The notes below the pieces were generated by a model. It searched no databases. It had not been told where the DNA came from and saw only the letters and a list, made by a program, of their open reading frames with translations. The translations under genes and the position numbers were made by a program. DNA of 64,000 nucleotides from Bursaphelenchus xylophilus. Taxonomy: Eukaryota > Nematoda > Chromadorea > Rhabditida > Aphelenchoididae. The DNA lies in NCBI GenBank assembly GCA_904066235.2, contig CAJFCV020000002.1, positions 3,162,001-3,226,000 of the forward strand. Direction: 5' to 3'. Of this stretch, positions 42,801-48,800 are shown piece after piece (the first letter of the stretch is position 1; each line of letters opens with the position of its first letter).

Positions 42801-45800
42801 TTAAAAAATCGGCCTAGAACCCTTCAAAAACAACCAAAAAATCTGCTTCTGCAAAATATTTTTCTCTCACGTAAACGAATATTTAAATTCATGCAAATTT
42901 CCAAAATTCCCCCGCCGACTCCCTCCAAAAAACCCTTCAAGATTCCTCCTCCCCTCAAAAGCAGCGCCTTTCAAAACGTAAACGCGGCCGAAAGAAAATA
43001 AATTGCTTTTCTTCCTCTGAATGCGCAGTTCCAGTTGCGCAACAGGCGCCGATTTTGCCTCCGTTTTTCGCGGCCCAATCTTTCTTTGTGCGCAACCCCA
43101 AGAATTACGGCACTTTTTGTGTAAAAAGCTGACATTTGGGATCATAAAGGGCCGAAACGCGGCCCAAGCAGATTAATAAACTTCGACAGAGAGGGCGATG
43201 GCCAACTGGCGGTATGCAAATTACTCAAAAACCGACATTTTTAGGGGTGCTTAGGAGAAAAATGAGTTTTTCGATTTTTTTGACAGGCGATGTACTCAGA
43301 GATCTTGATGAAACTTGGCCAAAATTTTGAATAATTTTTTTCTGAAGGAGATGAGGAACTCTTACTTCGCGCTTTGCAGAAACGATCGAGATTTTTTGAT
43401 CGAAAATTTGAGAAAAATGTGAAATTTATTTTGCAAGTTTTGCTATGAAAAGTTTCATGCCTATTTCTACCGTAAAGAGCAATCTTTCAACAAAGAATAA
43501 TTTTTTTTCCGCACAAAACTGACAAAGATATAGCCAAAAAAGTGTTTTTCTCTGACCATTCTTCGCGTTTCGCGCACTCTTTCGGCCACAAATCTCGTTG
43601 AAGATCTCGGCTGTACCTTCAGAGAGCATTTTTTCAGCAATCCATATATGGTTTATGCCCAATAGATGCTCAAAATCTATAGAAAATGTCAGCTTCGAAC
43701 TTGGGGTACCTTGTAGCAATTCCTTGTGAAATCGTAAAGACGTGAACTCAATTTCAAGCACTCAAAACAATATAATATTTACAATCTGCAAGCCCAAAAA
43801 GGACGAAGAACTATTGCCTCATTACTGCTATACTGCTATTCCATGCGTCCACAAGCCCCCGTGGGAACAGCCAAAACTCACACCGATTAGTATTTACATG
43901 TCCATTTAATGGGAATTCCCGCTATATCCGATTAATTGCATACAAAATTTTGGTCGTATATATAGCGAATTACGATTTCAAATAGTATTTCTAAAGGTAA
44001 AAAGCTTTTTTTAACACAAAAAATGATAAATTAGTAGAAAGGGTACCCCAAAAACGATATTTCCAAATAAACCTTGACCACTCTCCATTTCTCCTGCCTC
44101 TAACGGAATATAATGGCCATGTACGTGGCGTTTCCTCAAAAGGAGCTTCGGGCGATATCGGATTACAAGACCTGCCAAGGAAGGGGAGAAAAGTTCAAGA
44201 GGTGCTTGGAGAATTGTTGCCAAGCCTTCTGGAAAAACTGCAGAATTTTGCAACCTCTCAAGGCTAACAGGGCCCATGTGCGACGCATAGATTTTGATGA
44301 AACTTGGTGCAAATTAAGAATATTTTTTTCTAAAACATATGCGAGACTCCTAGCTCGCGCTTTGAACGGCCGAGAGTTTTAGGCTGAAAGTTGAAAAAAA
44401 TGCGACACTTTTTTTGCGAATTTTGGCATGAAAAATTTGAGGCGTATTTCTACGACAGGGGTAGTGTTTCCACAAAAAATCAATTTTTTCTGCGTGAAAC
44501 TGGCAAAAATATGGCCTAAAAATGTTTTTTCTCTGACCGCCCTCCGCGTTTTGCGTACCCTTTCAGCCTAATTGTAGAATATCTCGGCTACCTCTGCAAA
44601 ACACAAGCTAAAATTTTCAACACTCGATATATTGTCAGTTCCCAATGCGGGCTCAAAATCGAAACAAAATCTGAGCGTCCCACTTGGAAAATGCTACAGT
44701 ACATCTAAAGTAAGCCACAAATAAAAAGATTTCAAAAAAGTTTTGATACATGAGTTACAAGCTTGCAAGCTAACAATGATAGGTCCATCACGTCTCTATA
44801 GTTACATCTAGCGCACATCTAAGCCCGTTTGAACCTAAATTTACGTCCCTATTTTTTCACAAAGACACTTTTTTAGCCCTAAACTTTTCTCAATATTCAA
44901 ATAACCTTCCCGGCGGAAGACAGCTTAACCCGGAAACCCTCAAAAGAACTTGAGGCGATTCTTTACTCAACCAATGTTTTCTCCGTCCGTTTTTTTCGGT
45001 TTTAATTCCCCTAAGGCAGTGCTTCCGCTGAGTTTAACGATTTTAAATGCCAAAAAAGTGGACGGCTCAAAGGCAATCCCCAAAGGCCGGAGAAAAAGCT
45101 ACAAATGGTTGGGGGTTTGGAATGTTGCCAGCAAAATCATGGTGAACACGCACGATTTCGGATTTAAAAGTTATTTTTGATAGGTTTGAATATGAAAATT
45201 TCGAGAATTTGAACATGCAAATTTCAAAAAAATGAAAAATAAATTCTTGAAAATTTGCAATTAAAAAATTTATTAAAATTTTTTTTGGAAATGCTGCAAG
45301 CCCGATTACGAACAGGTTTTTTAGTTATTTTTAATAAGTTTTAATATGTAAATACAGAAAATTTGAATATGAAAATTTAAAAAATTTCAGATATTGATTT
45401 TTTTGATGTTAGCTTCAATAAATGATGGTGAAAAAGCATGTTTGAGGTATGTAAGTCAATTTTAATAAGTTTGAGTACGTAAATTTTGAAAATTTCAACA
45501 CACAAGTTGTATTTGAAGATAAGAACCAGTCAGATTTAACATTCTCGTAAAAAATTGAATACGCAAATTTCAAAAAATCTGAAAAGTCAAATTTTCAAAA
45601 TTTGATTCAAACGTACGAAAGAAAAAAATGTCAAATAAAATATTTCAGCATTTTGGCAAAAAAAATATTTGACTGGCTAATTTGCAATTTGCTTAATTTG
45701 TTCATAAATACTTTCAAATTAAACCCACCATTATCCGGTTTGACCACAATCTTCGCCACATTCGACCATGGCGAGGTGCCTCGGGCGTTAATCGTCTTGA

Positions 45801-48800
45801 CCCGCACATAGTGCTCTTTGGCAAGGTCAAGCCCAGAAATTGTGGTGGCCGTATCACGGGTGCCAATGTCTTTCTAAAATCGGGTGTAAAATAGGGCGTA
45901 CCAAGAAGACACGAAATGAAAAAACATTTTATGTAAAGGTGGTCATATAAGATCTCGGAATTTTTTTTCCCAAATCGCGATTTTCGGTGCACAAAAAAGT
46001 CGACGCCCAAATCGAAAAATTGGCGTCAACTTAATTTTTGCAGCACCGAATTCCGAAATGCGGTGCTGACTTAAGCACTTAAGTCTTCGGTGCAGACTTA
46101 AGACTTTGTGCACTGATTTCGAAAAACTTAGAAAAATTTACCGAATTTCAAAATTCGGTGCCGAGAAAAAAATAAGTCGACGCCAATTTTTCGGTTTGGG
46201 CGTCGACTTTTTTTCAAACCGAAAATCGCGATTTGGGAAAAAAAAATTCCGAGATCTTATATGACCACCTTTATGTACAGGGTGCGGCAATTTTTCGGCC
46301 GGATTTTAATTGGCCATAACTTTTTTACTTTTTGGGCAAATGTTAAAATTCTTTTTTTCCCTGAATCCATAGACAACCCCATTTTGTTTAATACCAAATA
46401 TGTTATACCAGTTCATTAGACTACAGTAAAAATTCGAGACAAAGAAAAAGCTCTAATTTTCATAGCTGACAATGGAATTACCCCTAGTGCGACTCTCAGA
46501 TTTATTTTAAATTTTGCACATGGGCCGGACATAGGCCACACATCAATTCCTGAAAGTTTCAGCCCGCACCTTTCAGGGGCGACCAAGATATTCAACGATT
46601 CTTTGCGGTCAGGAGGGCACATGAATGGTCACACAGAAAAACTTTTTGGCTATATCTTCGCTAGTTTTGTGCGGAGATAGCTGATTTTTTGTGGAAACGG
46701 TATTCTCCATGGCATGAACCGGCATGAAACTTTTTACGACAAAATTCGTAAAAAAAGTCATTTTTTCTGGCGATTTTCGCACACGCCGAAAAAGCATAGA
46801 AAACGACCGAAATGCCAATAACTATGAACTAGGTCCCTGTATATGTAACATATTTGGTATTAAACAAAATGGGGTTGTCTGAGGATTCAGGGAAAAAAAG
46901 AATTTTAACGTTCGGATAAAAACTAAAAAAGTTATAGCCAATTCAAATCCGGCCGAAAAATTGCCGCACCCTGTATAATAATTTTTACCTGTTTCCATTT
47001 GTCTTCCGGTGCGGTCTCGGAAATGTCATTGTAGCTTACTTTGTAACCCTGAAAGGAACATAAATCGTTCAGAAGTTTGTGATCAACGTAATCGTTTTAA
47101 CAGGCGGAGTACCCCAAGTGCGACGCACAGATTGCGATGAAAATAGGTACAAGTGTAGACCAGGCTTTTGTCGGGAATCCTAGCCTGCGCTTTGTAGAAG
47201 CAGTTAGTTCGAAACTTGGAAAAAATGGGACATTCGTTCAAAATACCTCCATTGTGACTACTTTGCGTGAGAATTTGTATATTCCCATGAAATTGGTATA
47301 AAAGTAATGGAAATCTTCTAATCAGTCAGCGTTAATTATTCTGCCTGGGTTTTTCCCGGTGCGGCGGTTGTGATTTGGTCAATAAATATGTCCATCATTT
47401 GTCTACACTGTTATGTACAGTCGTATTTGCGCTTGGTATCTTAGATAGAACCTGACACCGCATTTCTCAAAACACCCCGCACTTAGGGCATATGATGATA
47501 CAAGAAAGTTACCGTAATAGTTCCATAGGTCTCTTCATCGGGCGCTGTCCACTCCACCAAAATGGAGCCTTTATCCGTCAGCGGCCTAACCCTGACTTCC
47601 GACGGCGCCGACTCCGCCGGTTGCTTGGCGGTGTGAGCCTCGATGGGCGCCGAAGGGTCGCTTTGACGTCCACTGACCGTCACCGCTTTCACGGTGAATT
47701 CGTAATGCTGAAAAGAGTTGAATCGTACTTGCAAGAATCAAAAATTACAGTGCATTGTAAAATACGATGTTTTTCTTCGCCGTTTTGAAATAACTTACCT
47801 TAAAAGGCACAAGGTTTTCAATGAGGGCTTGATTCGAGGTAAGGTCAAAGACGGGCTTGTCCACGGCAGTTCGAGGGTCGAATCTGAAGAAAAGAACAGC
47901 TCAGCTGACTTAAAAAAAGCGAGAAAATTCAATATCTCGCTTACTTGACTTGATATGTAACAATGAATTTGGCAATCTTTTCCGAAGTCACTACCGGATC
48001 CCATTTGATTTTCACAGCGCTGTCGCTGACGTCCGCCACACGAAGATTTGCTGGCGGTGGGACTGGGATGAATGCTGAAAACAAAGCGGTTTTTGTCGTG
48101 CCTCGCCCACAACTTACGTCCATCCGGCTGCACCACCGTTGTCGCGTCAATACTGCCCAATTTACTGACCGCAACGCACTTGTAGCTCTCCGTAGCCCTC
48201 ACATCGGTTACTGTGAGCACGTTCTTCCCGATTGGCGCGGTTTGCGGGTCGTTCAGGATCTCGCCGTCCGACTGACGACGCCAGAACACTCGAGGCATGG
48301 GGTAACCGACAGCGACACAGGTCAGATTCACAGCTCCGCCAGCCGGAACACGATGGACTGGAGGGAGTTTGAACGAGAAGTAGGGAGGGTTTTGACGTTC
48401 TGAAAAATTGAAAATACAAAGCGAACAACGACAAAATTTTTTTTATCCTTGAATAATGAATTTTTCGATCTCGTGACAAAGGCCAGAGAACTCGTTTTTC
48501 AAAAACATAAATAGCTTAATCCGGGCATGGCACAGTTCCAAGTATTTAATTACACTTTTAGGTAAATGTCAAGAACTTTTTAATTAAAAAAACGGCGTTC
48601 CAAGCCTGAGGCTCGAAAATGATCCCCGAAGATGATCTCTATCAAAATGACATAATGAATGCCTCAAGTATATTATCAGCCTGTCGGGAAAATAAAGAAC
48701 ACCCGGTCGCATTGAAAATCGTATCGCCGCGGAAGATATGAATTGTGTCGTGGCAAAATCAAATTGCTTTGTACTTCGGCGACGCGCTTGCGCAGCGACA

